Of a DNA stretch of 64,000 nucleotides, positions 49,433-63,016 are shown in pieces. A program made the translations under genes and the position numbers. Positions within the stretch are counted from its first letter, which is position 1. Each line of letters opens with the position of its first letter. A model generated the notes under the pieces. The model did no database searches, was not told the DNA's origin, and saw only the letters and a program-made list of their open reading frames with translations. The DNA is from Patagioenas fasciata (lineage: Eukaryota > Chordata > Aves > Columbiformes > Columbidae). The stretch is from NCBI RefSeq assembly GCF_037038585.1, contig NC_092521.1:103804398-103868397 (forward strand). The letters run 5' to 3'.

Positions 49433-51130
49433 TCAATAGATGGGAGTAGGCGCGCTTGCGGATGTGTGCGTGTGTGTGGCCACGCGTTTGCTTAGGCATC
49501 AGTGTGTGAAAAGGTAGGTGCTTTTCTCTAGCTGCGTGTGCGTGCACGTGGTGCTGGGTGCACATCCCTGGGTGCTCGTGGAAAGGTTTCTGCATGGTTT
49601 TCGCTGAGGAATCGTGTGTGTGCACATGGACAAAGAGAAGGCGCAGCAACCAGGTTCCAGCGCCGAAGAAGGCAAAAGGCAAGGTTTCCGGCGCTATCTC
49701 CTTCTCTCCGCAGACCTAGTCGCGCAAAGCAAGCCGCTAAGCCGGCGACCGGCAAGAGAGCTACAACGAAGCATGCCGAACGGAGAAAATAGCAGCAGCG
49801 CATCTGTTCACACCTTGTTTCTGCCATGTGCTTGAACGCCAAGACGTTCGCGCTTCTGTGAGATGAAAGACGTCCTTCTGCATATGTGGTTGCTCACACC
49901 GGTGCACTTGTTAGTGTATCCATTCAGTCCTGGGCTGCGGGGCATTCAGAAGTGGCTCTGTGGAGACGTCTGCATAGAGGCAGCTGTCAGAACACGCACA
50001 CTCGATTGTTCACCAAAACATATGCAGACGCGTCCTTAGCCTGTAGATTTGGATGCACAGAGTTCCCTGTGTTCGCAAGAGACAAGGGAATCGCGTCTGT
50101 ACGCACAGAAGCAATAGCGGACCGTTTCCCTCGGAGCGAACGCGAAAGAGCCGTCTATGTACTCGCAGACACGGGAACGTGCCTCAATGCGGTCACAGAG
50201 GCAGCAGCTTTTGCACAGATGCTCTGGTGATTCTGGCACTTTCCAGGCACACTCCTGAAAGTCGCGCACACTGCTGTTCACTCGCTAAACGACCTCTTGG
50301 GAAACACGTCTCCGGTCGATGGACCGCTCAGATTGCTTCTCGTGTAACTGTGAACTGTGTCAGCGCAGAGAATCCGTCTCTGTTGAGCAGATGTCAAAAC
50401 TGCCTCGCTTTTGCTTTGTTGCCTCTACCAAGATGATTTCCCGTTTCTCTCTTCACTGGAGCAGGCAGACACAGCCAACGCACATCAAGTGTCAAGAGAC
50501 ACACTCTGCTGAGCTCAACGCTTGTGCAGATGCACATGTGCGACGAAGTCAACACACGTGCTTGTGGAGAGAAAGAAAGGGACTCCCAGGCGTGTGGAGC
50601 GACGGGGAGAAAGAGCGGGCGCTGAGGAACACAGTTTCAAACAGACTGTCTCCACACAAACAGGCACCTGTCTGCAGGTATCCTAGATCTTGATTCTTGA
50701 ACTTGAGGAAACACGCGTCTGAGCAAAACTCCCAAACGCTTCCAGGAAAGACACAGGCTCTCCCACAAGCACACAAGTGTTTGCCCTCAGCTATAGATCA
50801 GGGACAAGCTTGTGAAGAGATGCCCTGCTATTCTTTCGCCTTATGGCATCATGTGTTTCGTTTCTCTTGGAGATCGATTGTTAAACGTCTTTCCTCGGGC
50901 GACTGTGAAGCATTTGCCAGCGGAGGAGAAGTAGCACGGAGCAGCATTCAGTACTGCCTACGAGTGTCTTTGCTACCCTACTAGCGGAGCTCCAAGAACA
51001 GGCACACATCTTCAGGTACCTTCCAAATGTGGATTCCCCTGCAGCCCCGTAGGCGGGCGTGCAGTACGCCAACCATCAACGGACGTTTTTCCCCTCAAGC
51101 CTGTCAGGACGTTGCTCGTCCGTCTTTCCC
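49433..51130 (-). repeat. Satellite monomer I16 (1698 bp)
   Basis: Counterpart of I23. GCGCAGAGAATCC and GTCAAAACTGCC (about 50394) occur in an otherwise I4-like monomer, so it looks mosaic. Confidence 0.93.
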
Positions 51131-52828
51131 TCAATAGATGGGAGTAGGCGCACTTGCGGATGTGTGCGTGTGTGTGGCCACGCGTTTGCTTAGGCATCAG
51201 TGTGTGAAAAGGTAGGTGCTTTTCTCTAGCTGCGTGTGCGTGCACGTGGTGCTGGGTGCACATCCCTGGGTGCTCGAGGTAAGGTTTCTGCATGGTTTTC
51301 GCTGAGGAATCGTGTGTGTGCACATGGACAAAGAGAAGGCGCAGCAACCAGGTTCCAGCGCCGAAGAAGGCAAAAGGCAAGGTTTCCGGCGCTATCTCCT
51401 TCACTCCCCAGTCCTAGTCGCGCAAAGCAAGCCGCTAAGCCGGCGACCGGCAAGAGAGCTACAACCAAGCATGCCGAACGGAGAAAATAGCAGCAGCGCA
51501 TCTGTTCACACCTTGTTTCTGCCATGTGCTTGAACGCCAAGGCGTTCGCGCTTCTGTGAGATGAAAGACGTCCTTCTGCATATGTGGTTGCTCACACCGG
51601 TGCACTTGTTAGTGTATCCATTCAGTCCTGGGCTGCGGGGCATTCAGAAGTGGCTCTGTGGAGACGTCTGCATAGAGGCAGCTGTCAGAACACGCACACT
51701 CGATTGTTCACCAAAACATATGCAGACGCGTCCTTAGCCTGTAGATTTGGATGCACAGAGTTCCCTGTGTTCGCAAGAGACAAGGGAATCGCGTCTGTAC
51801 GCACAGAAGCAATAGCGGACCGTTTCCCTCGGAGTGAACGCGAAAGAGCCGTCTATGTACTCGGAGACACGGGAACGTGCCTCAATGCGGTCACAGAGGC
51901 AGCAGCTTTTGCACAGATGCTCTGGTGATTCTGGCACTTTCCAGGCACACTCCTGAAAGTCGCGCACACTGCTGTTCACTCGCTAAACGACCTCTTGGGA
52001 AACACGTCTCCGGTCGATGGACCGCTCAGATTGCTTCTCGTGTAACTGTGAACTGTGTCAGCGCAGGGAATCCGTCTCTGTTGAGCAGATGTCAATCCTG
52101 CCTCGCTTTTGCTTTGTTGCCTCTACCAAGATGATTTCCCGTTTCTCTCTTCACTGGAGCACGCAGACACAGCCAACGCACATCAAGTGTCAAGAGACAC
52201 GCTCTGCTGAGCTCAACGCTTGTGCAGATGCACATGTGCGACGAAGTCAACACACGTGCTTGTGGAGAGAAAGAAAGGGACTCCCAGGCGTGTGGAGCGA
52301 CGGGGAGAAAGAGCGGGCGCTGAGGAACACAGTTTCAAACAGACTGTCTCCACACAAACAGGCACCTGTCTGCAGGTATCCTAGATCTTGATTCTTGAAC
52401 TTGAGGAAACACGCGTCTGAGCAAAACTCCCAAACGCTTCCAGGAAAGACACAGGCTCTCCCACAAGCACACAAGTGTTTGCCCTCAGCTATAGATCAGG
52501 GACAAGCTTGTGAAGAGATGCCCTGCTATTCTTTCGCCTTATGGCATCATGTGTTTCGTTTCTCTTGGAGATCGATTGTTAAACGTCTTTCCTCGGGCGA
52601 CTGTGAAGCATTTGCCAGCGGAGGAGAAGTAGCACGGAGCAGCATTCAGTACTGCCTACGAGTGTCTTTGCTACCCTACTAGCGGAGCTCCAAGAACAGG
52701 CACACATCTTCAGGTACCTTCCAAATGTGGATTCCCCTGCAGCCCCGTAGGCGGGCGTGCAGTACGCCAACCATCAACGGACGTTTTTCCCCTCAAGCCT
52801 GTCAGGACGTTGCTCGTCCGTCTTTCCC
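51131..52828 (-). repeat. Satellite monomer I17 (1698 bp)
   Basis: Counterpart of I24 and near copy of I18. GCGCACTTGCGG (51148), TCACTCCCCAGTCC (51402), CAACCAAGCATG and AAGGCGTTCGC mark it. Confidence 0.93.
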
Positions 52829-54526
52829 TCAATAGATGGGAGTAGGCGCGCTTGCGGATGTGTGCGTGTGTGTGGCCACGCGTTTGCTTAGGCATCAGTG
52901 TGTGAAAAGGTAGGTGCTTTTCTCTAGCTGCGTGTGCGTGCACGTGGTGCTGGGTGCACATCCCTGGGTGCTCGAGGTAAGGTTTCTGCATGGTTTTCGC
53001 TGAGGAATCGTGTGTGTGCACATGGACAAAGAGAAGGCGCAGCAACCAGGTTCCAGCGCCGAAGAAGGCAAAAGGCAAGGTTTCCGGCGCTATCTCCTTC
53101 ACTCCCCAGTCCTAGTCGCGCAAAGCAAGCCGCTAAGCCGGCGACCGGCAAGAGAGCTACAACCAAGCATGCCGAACGGAGAAAATAGCAGCAGCGCATC
53201 TGTTCACACCTTGTTTCTGCCATGTGCTTGAACGCCAAGGCGTTCGCGCTTCTGTGAGATGAAAGACGTCCTTCTGCATATGTGGTTGCTCACACCGGTG
53301 CACTTGTTAGTGTATCCATTCAGTCCTGGGCTGCGGGGCATTCAGAAGTGGCTCTGTGGAGACGTCTGCATAGAGGCAGCTGTCAGAACACGCACACTCG
53401 ATTGTTCACCAAAACATATGCAGACGCGTCCTTAGCCTGTAGATTTGGATGCACAGAGTTCCCTGTGTTCGCAAGAGACAAGGGAATCGCGTCTGTACGC
53501 ACAGAAGCAATAGCGGACCGTTTCCCTCGGAGTGAACGCGAAAGAGCCGTCTATGTACTCGGAGACACGGGAACGTGCCTCAATGCGGTCACAGAGGCAG
53601 CAGCTTTTGCACAGATGCTCTGGTGATTCTGGCACTTTCCAGGCACACTCCTGAAAGTCGCGCACACTGCTGTTCACTCGCTAAACGACCTCTTGGGAAA
53701 CACGTCTCCGGTCGATGGACCGCTCAGATTGCTTCTCGTGTAACTGTGAACTGTGTCAGCGCAGGGAATCCGTCTCTGTTGAGCAGATGTCAATCCTGCC
53801 TCGCTTTTGCTTTGTTGCCTCTACCAAGATGATTTCCCGTTTCTCTCTTCACTGGAGCACGCAGACACAGCCAACGCACATCAAGTGTCAAGAGACACGC
53901 TCTGCTGAGCTCAACGCTTGTGCAGATGCACATGTGCGACGAAGTCAACACACGTGCTTGTGGAGAGAAAGAAAGGGACTCCCAGGCGTGTGGAGCGACG
54001 GGGAGAAAGAGCGGGCGCTGAGGAACACAGTTTCAAACAGACTGTCTCCACACAAACAGGCACCTGTCTGCAGGTATCCTAGATCTTGATTCTTGAACTT
54101 GAGGAAACACGCGTCTGAGCAAAACTCCCAAACGCTTCCAGGAAAGACACAGGCTCTCCCACAAGCACACAAGTGTTTGCCCTCAGCTATAGATCAGGGA
54201 CAAGCTTGTGAAGAGATGCCCTGCTATTCTTTCGCCTTATGGCATCATGTGTTTCGTTTCTCTTGGAGATCGATTGTTAAACGTCTTTCCTCGGGCGACT
54301 GTGAAGCATTTGCCAGCGGAGGAGAAGTAGCACGGAGCAGCATTCAGTACTGCCTACGAGTGTCTTTGCTACCCTACTAGCGGAGCTCCAAGAACAGGCA
54401 CACATCTTCAGGTACCTTCCAAATGTGGATTCCCCTGCAGCCCCGTAGGCGGGCGTGCAGTACGCCAACCATCAACGGACGTTTTTCCCCTCAAGCCTGT
54501 CAGGACGTTGCTCGTCCGTCTTTCCC
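52829..54526 (-). repeat. Satellite monomer I18 (1698 bp)
   Basis: Near copy of I17, including TCACTCCCCAGTCC (53099) and CAACCAAGCATG, but with the common GCGCGCTTGCGG at its start. Confidence 0.93.
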
Positions 54527-56224
54527 TCAATAGATGGGAGTAGGCGCGCTTGCGGATGTGTGCGTGTGTGTGGCCACGCGTTTGCTTAGGCATCAGTGTG
54601 TGAAAAGGTAGGTGCTTTTCTCTAGCTGCGTGTGCGTGCACGTGGTGCTGGGTGCACATCCCTGGGTGCTCGAGGTAAGGTTTCTGCATGGTTTTCGCTG
54701 AGGAATCGTGTGTGTGCACATGGACAAAGAGAAGGCGCAGCAACCAGGTTCCAGCGCCGAAGAAGGCAAAAGGCAAGGTTTCCGGCGCTATCTCCTTCTC
54801 TCCCCAGACCTAGTCGCGCAAAGCAAGCCGCTAAGCCGGCGACCGGCAAGAGAGCTACAACGAAGCATGCCGAACGGAGAAAATAGCAGCAGCGCATCTG
54901 TTCACACCTTGTTTCTGCCATGTGCTTGAACGCCAAGACGTTCGCGCTTCTGTGAGATGAAAGACGTCCTTCTGCATATGTGGTTGCTCACACCGGTGCA
55001 CTTGTTAGTGTATCCATTCAGTCCTGGGCTGCGGGGCATTCAGAAGTGGCTCTGTGGAGACGTCTGCATAGAGGCAGCTGTCAGAACACGCACACTCGAT
55101 TGTTCACCAAAACATATGCAGACGCGTCCTTAGCCTGTAGATTTGGATGCACAGAGTTCCCTGTGTTCGCAAGAGACAAGGGAATCGCGTCTGTACGCAC
55201 AGAAGCAATAGCGGACCGTTTCCCTCGGAGTGAACGCGAAAGAGCCGTCTATATACTCGGAGACACGGGAACGTGCCTCAATGCGGTCACAGAGGCAGCA
55301 GCTTTTGCACAGATGCTCTGGTGATTCTGGCACTTTCCAGGCACACTCCTGAAAGTCGCGCACACTGCTGTTCACTCGCTAAACGACCTCTTGGGAAACA
55401 CGTCTCCGGTCGATGGACCGCTCAGATTGCTTCTCGTGTAACTGTGAACTGTGTCAGCGCAGGGAATCCGTCTCTGTTGAGCAGATGTCAATCCTGCCTC
55501 GCTTTTGCTTTGTTGCCTCTACCAAGATGATTTCCCGTTTCTCTCTTCACTGGAGCACGCAGACACAGCCAACGCACATCAAGTGTCAAGAGACACGCTC
55601 TGCTGAGCTCAACGCTTGTGCAGATGCACATGTGCGACGAAGTCAACACACGTGCTTGTGGAGAGAAAGAAAGGGACTCCCAGGCGTGTGGAGCGACGGG
55701 GAGAAAGAGCGGGCGCTGAGGAACACAGTTTCAAACAGACTGTCTCCACACAAACAGGCACCTGTCTGCAGGTATCCTAGATCTTGATTCTTGAACTTGA
55801 GGAAACATGCGTCTGAACAAAACTCCCAAACGCTTCCAGGAAAGACACACGCTCTCCCACAAGCACACAAGTGTTTGCCCTCAGCTATAGATCAGGGACA
55901 AGCTTGTGAAGAGATGCCCTGCTATTCTTTCGCCTTATGGCATCATGTGTTTCGTTTCCCTTGGAGATGGATTGTTAAACGTCTTTCCTCGGGCGACTGT
56001 GAAGCATTTGCCACCAGCGGAAAAGTAGCACGGAGCAGCATTCAGTACTGCCTACGAGTGTCTTTGCTACCCTACTAGCGGAGCTCCAAGAACAGGCACA
56101 CATCTTCAGGTACCTTCCAAATGTGGATTCCCCTGCAGCCCCGTAGGCGGGCGTGCAGTACGCCAACCATCAACGGACGTTTTTCCCCTCAAGCCTGTCA
56201 GGACGTTGCTCGTCCGTCTTTCCC
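54527..56224 (-). repeat. Satellite monomer I19 (1698 bp)
   Basis: Private set: TCTATATACTCGG (about 55247), AAACATGCGTCTGAAC (55804) and GCCACCAGCGG (about 56030). Confidence 0.93.
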
Positions 56225-57922
56225 TCAATAGATGGGAGTAGGCGCGCTTGCGGATGTGTGCGTGTGTGTGGCCACGCGTTTGCTTAGGCATCAGTGTGTG
56301 AAAAGGTAGGTGCTTTTCTCTAGCTGCGTGTGCGTGCACGTGGTGCTGGGTGCACATCCCTGGGTGCTCGAGGTAAGGTTTCTGCATGGTTTTCGCTGAG
56401 GAATCGTGTGTGTGCACATGGACAAAGAGAAGGCGCAGCAACCAGGTTCCAGCGCCGAAGAAGGCAAAAGGCAAGGTTTCCGGCGCTATCTCCTTCTCTC
56501 CGCAGACCTAGTCGCGCAAAGCAAGCCGCTAAGCCGGCGACCGGCAAGAGAGCTACAACGAAGCATGCCGAACGGAGAAAATAGCAGCAGCGCATCTGTT
56601 CACACCTTGTTTCTGCCATGTGCTTGAACGCCAAGACGTTCGCGCTTCTGTGAGATGAAAGACGTCCTTCTGCATATGTGGTTGCTCACACCGGTGCACT
56701 TGTTAGTGTATCCATTCAGTCCTGGGCTGCGGGGCATTCAGAAGTGGCTCTGTGGAGACGTCTGCATAGAGGCAGCTGTCAGAACACGCACACTCGATTG
56801 TTCACCAAAACATATGCAGACGCGTCCTTAGCCTGTAGATTTGGATGCACAGAGTTCCCTGTGTTCGCAAGAGACAAGGGAATCGCGTCTGTACGCACAG
56901 AAGCAATAGCGGACCGTTTCCCTCGGAGTGAACGCGAAAGAGCCGTCTATGTACTCGCAGACACGGGAACGTGCCTCAATGCGGTCACAGAGGCAGCAGC
57001 TTTTGCACAGATGCTCTGGTGATTCTGGCACTTTCCAGGCACACTCCTGAAAGTCGCGCACACTGCTGTTCACTCGCTAAACGACCTCTTGGGAAACACG
57101 TCTCCGGTCGATGGACCGCTCAGATTGCTTCTCGTGTAACTGTGAACTGTGTCAGCGCAGGGAATCCGTCTCTGTTGAGCAGATGTCAATCCTGCCTCGC
57201 TTTTGCTTTGTTGCCTCTACCAAGATGATTTCCCGTTTCTCTCTTCACTGGAGCAGGCAGACACAGCCAACGCACATCAAGTGTCAAGAGACACACTCTG
57301 CTGAGCTCAACGCTTGTGCAGATGCACATGTGCGACGAAGTCAACACACGTGCTTGTGGAGAGAAAGAAAGGGACTCCCAGGCGTGTGGAGCGACGGGGA
57401 GAAAGAGCGGGCGCTGAGGAACACAGTTTCAAACAGACTGTCTCCACACAAACAGGCACCTGTCTGCAGGTATCCTAGATCTTGATTCTTGAACTTGAGG
57501 AAACACGCGTCTGAGCAAAACTCCCAAACGCTTCCAGGAAAGACACAGGCTCTCCCACAAGCACACAAGTGTTTGCCCTCAGCTATAGATCAGGGACAAG
57601 CTTGTGAAGAGATGCCCTGCTATTCTTTCGCCTTATGGCATCATGTGTTTCGTTTCTCTTGGAGATCGATTGTTAAACGTCTTTCCTCGGGCGACTGTGA
57701 AGCATTTGCCAGCGGAGGAGAAGTAGCACGGAGCAGCATTCAGTACTGCCTACGAGTGTCTTTGCTACCCTACTAGCGGAGCTCCAAGAACAGGCACACA
57801 TCTTCAGGTACCTTCCAAATGTGGATTCCCCTGCAGCCCCGTAGGCGGGCGTGCAGTACGCCAACCATCAACGGACGTTTTTCCCCTCAAGCCTGTCAGG
57901 ACGTTGCTCGTCCGTCTTTCCC
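56225..57922 (-). repeat. Satellite monomer I20 (1698 bp, mosaic)
   Basis: Combines CGAGGTAAGG (56369) with TCTCCGCAGACC (56497). Elsewhere CGAGGTAAGG usually goes with TCCCCAG, so an exchange between these two points is likely. Confidence 0.93.
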
Positions 57923-59620
57923 TCAATAGATGGGAGTAGGCGCGCTTGCGGATGTGTGCGTGTGTGTGGCCACGCGTTTGCTTAGGCATCAGTGTGTGAA
58001 AAGGTAGGTGCTTTTCTCTAGCTGCGTGTGCGTGCACGTGGTGCTGGGTGCACATCCCTGGGTGCTCGAGGTAAGGTTTCTGCATGGTTTTCGCTGAGGA
58101 ATCGTGTGTGTGCACATGGACAAAGAGAAGGCGCAGCAACCAGGTTCCAGCGCCGAAGAAGGCAAAAGGCAAGGTTTCCGGCGCTATCTCCTTCTCTCCC
58201 CAGACCTAGTCGCGCAAAGCAAGCCGCTAAGCCGGCGACCGGCAAGAGAGCTACAACGAAGCATGCCGAACGGAGAAAATAGCAGCAGCTCATCTGTTCA
58301 CACCTTGTTTCTGCCATGTGCTTGAACGCCAAGACGTTCGCGCTTCTGTGAGATGAAAGACGTCCTTCTGCATATGTGGTTGCTCACACCGGTGCACTTG
58401 TTAGTGTATCCATTCAGTCCTGGGCTGCGGGGCATTCAGAAGTGGCTCTGTGGAGACGTCTGCATAGAGGCAGCTGTCAGAACACGCACACTCGATTGTT
58501 CACCAAAACATATGCAGACGCGTCCTTAGCCTGTAGATTTGGATGCACAGAGTTCCCTGTGTTCGCAAGAGACAAGGGAATCGCGTCTGTACGCACAGAA
58601 GCAATAGCGGACCGTTTCCCTCGGAGCGAACGCGAAAGAGCCGTCTATGTACTCGCAGACACGGGAACGTGCCTCAATGCGGTCACAGAGGCAGCAGCTT
58701 TTGCACAGATGCTCTGGTGATTCTGGCACTTTCCACGCACACTCCTGAAAGTCGCGCACACTGCTGTTCACTCGCTAAACGACCTCTTGGGAAACACGTC
58801 TCCGGTCGATGGACCGCTCAGATTGCTTCTCGTGTAACTGTGAACTGTGTCAGCGCAGGGAATCCGTCTCTGTTGAGCAGATGTCAATCCTGCCTCGCTT
58901 TTGCTTTGTTGCCTCTACCAAGATGATTTCCCGTTTCTCTCTTCACTGGAGCAGGCAGACACAGCCAACGCACATCAAGTGTCAAGAGACACACTCTGCT
59001 GAGCTCAACGCTTGTGCAGATGCACATGTGCGACGAAGTCAACACACGTGCTTGTGGAGAGAAAGAAAGGGACTCCCAGGCGTGTGGAGCGACGGGGAGA
59101 AAGAGCGGGCGCTGAGGAACACAGTTTCAAACAGACTGTCTCCACACAAACAGGCACCTGTCTGCAGGTATCCTAGATCTTGATTCTTGAACTTGAGGAA
59201 ACACGCGTCTGAGCAAAACTCCCAAACGCTTCCAGGAAAGACACAGGCTCTCCCACAAGCACACAAGTGTTTGCCCTCAGCTATAGATCAGGGACAAGCT
59301 TGTGAAGAGATGCCCTGCTATTCTTTCGCCTTATGGCATCATGTGTTTCGTTTCTCTTGGAGATCGATTGTTAAACGTCTTTCCTCGGGCGACTGTGAAG
59401 CATTTGCCAGCGGAGGAGAAGTAGCACGGAGCAGCATTCAGTACTGCCTACGAGTGTCTTTGCTACCCTACTAGCGGAGCTCCAAGAACAGGCACACATC
59501 TTCAGGTACCTTCCAAATGTGGATTCCCCTGCAGCCCCGTAGGCGGGCGTGCAGTACGCCAACCATCAACGGACGTTTTTCCCCTCAAGCCTGTCAGGAC
59601 GTTGCTCGTCCGTCTTTCCC
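57923..59620 (-). repeat. Satellite monomer I21 (1698 bp)
   Basis: Counterpart of I14 at +11886: AGCAGCTCATC, TTTCCACGCACAC (58730) and CGAGGTAAGG with TCCCCAG. Confidence 0.93.
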
Positions 59621-61318
59621 TCAATAGATGGGAGTAGGCGCGCTTGCGGATGTGTGCGTGTGTGTGGCCACGCGTTTGCTTAGGCATCAGTGTGTGAAAA
59701 GGTAGGTGCTTTTCTCTAGCTGCGTGTGCGTGCACGTGGTGCTGGGTGCACATCCCTGGGTGCTCGAGGTAAGGTTTCTGCATGGTTTTCGCTGAGGAAT
59801 CGTGTGTGTGCACATGGACAAAGAGAAGGCGCAGCAACCAGGTTCCAGCGCCGAAGAAGGCAAAAGGCAAGGTTTCCGGCGCTATCTCCTTCTCTCCCCA
59901 GACCTAGTCGCGCAAAGCAAGCCGCTAAGCCGGCGACCGGCAAGAGAGCTACAACGAAGCATGCCGAACGGAGAAAATAGCAGCAGCTCATCTGTTCACA
60001 CCTTGTTTCTGCCATGTGCTTGAACGCCAAGACGTTCGCGCTTCTGTGAGATGAAAGACGTCCTTCTGCATATGTGGTTGCTCACACCGGTGCACTTGTT
60101 AGTGTATCCATTCAGTCCTGGGCTGCGGGGCATTCAGAAGTGGCTCTGTGGAGACGTCTGCATAGAGGCAGCTGTCAGAACACGCACACTCGATTGTTCA
60201 CCAAAACATATGCAGACGCGTCCTTAGCCTGTAGATTTGGATGCACAGAGTTCCCTGTGTTCGCAAGAGACAAGGGAATCGCGTCTGTACGCACAGAAGC
60301 AATAGCGGACCGTTTCCCTCGGAGCGAACGCGAAAGAGCCGTCTATGTACTCGCAGGCACGGGAACGTGCCTCAATGCGGTCACAGAGGCAGCAGCTTTT
60401 GCACAGATGCTCTGGTGATTCTGGCACTTTCCACGCACACTCCTGAAAGTCGCGCACACTGCTGTTCACTCGCTAAACGACCTCTTGGGAAACACGTCTC
60501 CGGTCGATGGACCGCTCAGATTGCTTCTCGTGTAACTGTGAACTGTGTCAGCGCAGGGAATCCGTCTCTGTTGAGCAGATGTCAATCCTGCCTCGCTTTT
60601 GCTTTGTTGCCTCTACCAAGATGATTTCCCGTTTCTCTCTTCACTGGAGCAGGCAGACACAGCCAACGCACATCAAGTGTCAAGAGACACACTCTGCTGA
60701 GCTCAACGCTTGTGCAGATGCACATGTGCGACGAAGTCAACACACGTGCTTGTGGAGAGAAAGAAAGGGACTCCCAGGCGTGTGGAGCGACGGGGAGAAA
60801 GAGCGGGCGCTGAGGAACACAGTTTCAAACAGACTGTCTCCACACAAACAGGCACCTGTCTGCAGGTATCCTAGATCTTGATTCTTGAACTTGAGGAAAT
60901 ATGCGTCTGAGCAAAACTCCCAAACGCTTCCAGGAAAGACACACGCTCTCCCACAAGCACACAAGTGTTTGCCCTCAGCTATAGATCAGGGACAAGCTTG
61001 TGAAGAGATGCCCTGCTATTCTTTCGCCTTATGGCATCATGTGTTTCGTTTCCCTTGGAGATGGATTGTTAAACGTCTTTCCTCGGGCGACTATGAAGCA
61101 TTTGCCACCGGCGGAAAAGTAGCACGGAGCAGCATTCAGTACTGCCTACGAGTGTCTTTGCTACCCTACTAGCGGAGCTCCAAGAACAGGCACACATCTT
61201 CAGGTACCTTCCAAATGTGGATTCCCCTGCAGCCCCGTAGGCGGGCGTGCAGTACGCCAACCATCAACGGACGTTTTTCCCCTCAAGCCTGTCAGGACGT
61301 TGCTCGTCCGTCTTTCCC
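59621..61318 (-). repeat. Satellite monomer I22 (1698 bp)
   Basis: Counterpart of I15 (CTCGCAGGCACGG, GAAATATGCGTC near 60896, GCCACCGGCGG), apart from the CGAGGTAAGG (59765) to TCCCCAG (59895) patch. Confidence 0.93.
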
Positions 61319-63016
61319 TCAATAGATGGGAGTAGGCGCGCTTGCGGATGTGTGCGTGTGTGTGGCCACGCGTTTGCTTAGGCATCAGTGTGTGAAAAGG
61401 TAGGTGCTTTTCTCTAGCTGCGTGTGCGTGCACGTGGTGCTGGGTGCACATCCCTGGGTGCTCGTGGAAAGGTTTCTGCATGGTTTTCGCTGAGGAATCG
61501 TGTGTGTGCACATGGACAAAGAGAAGGCGCAGCAACCAGGTTCCAGCGCCGAAGAAGGCAAAAGGCAAGGTTTCCGGCGCTATCTCCTTCTCTCCGCAGA
61601 CCTAGTCGCGCAAAGCAAGCCGCTAAGCCGGCGACCGGCAAGAGAGCTACAACGAAGCATGCCGAACGGAGAAAATAGCAGCAGCGCATCTGTTCACACC
61701 TTGTTTCTGCCATGTGCTTGAACGCCAAGACGTTCGCGCTTCTGTGAGATGAAAGACGTCCTTCTGCATATGTGGTTGCTCACACCGGTGCACTTGTTAG
61801 TGTATCCATTCAGTCCTGGGCTGCGGGGCATTCAGAAGTGGCTCTGTGGAGACGTCTGCATAGAGGCAGCTGTCAGAACACGCACACTCGATTGTTCACC
61901 AAAACATATGCAGACGCGTCCTTAGCCTGTAGATTTGGATGCACAGAGTTCCCTGTGTTCGCAAGAGACAAGGGAATCGCGTCTGTACGCACAGAAGCAA
62001 TAGCGGACCGTTTCCCTCGGAGCGAACGCGAAAGAGCCGTCTATGTACTCGCAGACACGGGAACGTGCCTCAATGCGGTCACAGAGGCAGCAGCTTTTGC
62101 ACAGATGCTCTGGTGATTCTGGCACTTTCCAGGCACACTCCTGAAAGTCGCGCACACTGCTGTTCACTCGCTAAACGACCTCTTGGGAAACACGTCTCCG
62201 GTCGATGGACCGCTCAGATTGCTTCTCGTGTAACTGTGAACTGTGTCAGCGCAGAGAATCCGTCTCTGTTGAGCAGATGTCAAAACTGCCTCGCTTTTGC
62301 TTTGTTGCCTCTACCAAGATGATTTCCCGTTTCTCTCTTCACTGGAGCAGGCAGACACAGCCAACGCACATCAAGTGTCAAGAGACACACTCTGCTGAGC
62401 TCAACGCTTGTGCAGATGCACATGTGCGACGAAGTCAACACACGTGCTTGTGGAGAGAAAGAAAGGGACTCCCAGGCGTGTGGAGCGACGGGGAGAAAGA
62501 GCGGGCGCTGAGGAACACAGTTTCAAACAGACTGTCTCCACACAAACAGGCACCTGTCTGCAGGTATCCTAGATCTTGATTCTTGAACTTGAGGAAACAC
62601 GCGTCTGAGCAAAACTCCCAAACGCTTCCAGGAAAGACACAGGCTCTCCCACAAGCACACAAGTGTTTGCCCTCAGCTATAGATCAGGGACAAGCTTGTG
62701 AAGAGATGCCCTGCTATTCTTTCGCCTTATGGCATCATGTGTTTCGTTTCTCTTGGAGATCGATTGTTAAACGTCTTTCCTCGGGCGACTGTGAAGCATT
62801 TGCCAGCGGAGGAGAAGTAGCACGGAGCAGCATTCAGTACTGCCTACGAGTGTCTTTGCTACCCTACTAGCGGAGCTCCAAGAACAGGCACACATCTTCA
62901 GGTACCTTCCAAATGTGGATTCCCCTGCAGCCCCGTAGGCGGGCGTGCAGTACGCCAACCATCAACGGACGTTTTTCCCCTCAAGCCTGTCAGGACGTTG
63001 CTCGTCCGTCTTTCCC
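61319..63016 (-). repeat. Satellite monomer I23 (1698 bp)
   Basis: Counterpart of I16 at +11886, including GCGCAGAGAATCC and GTCAAAACTGCC (about 62280). Confidence 0.93.
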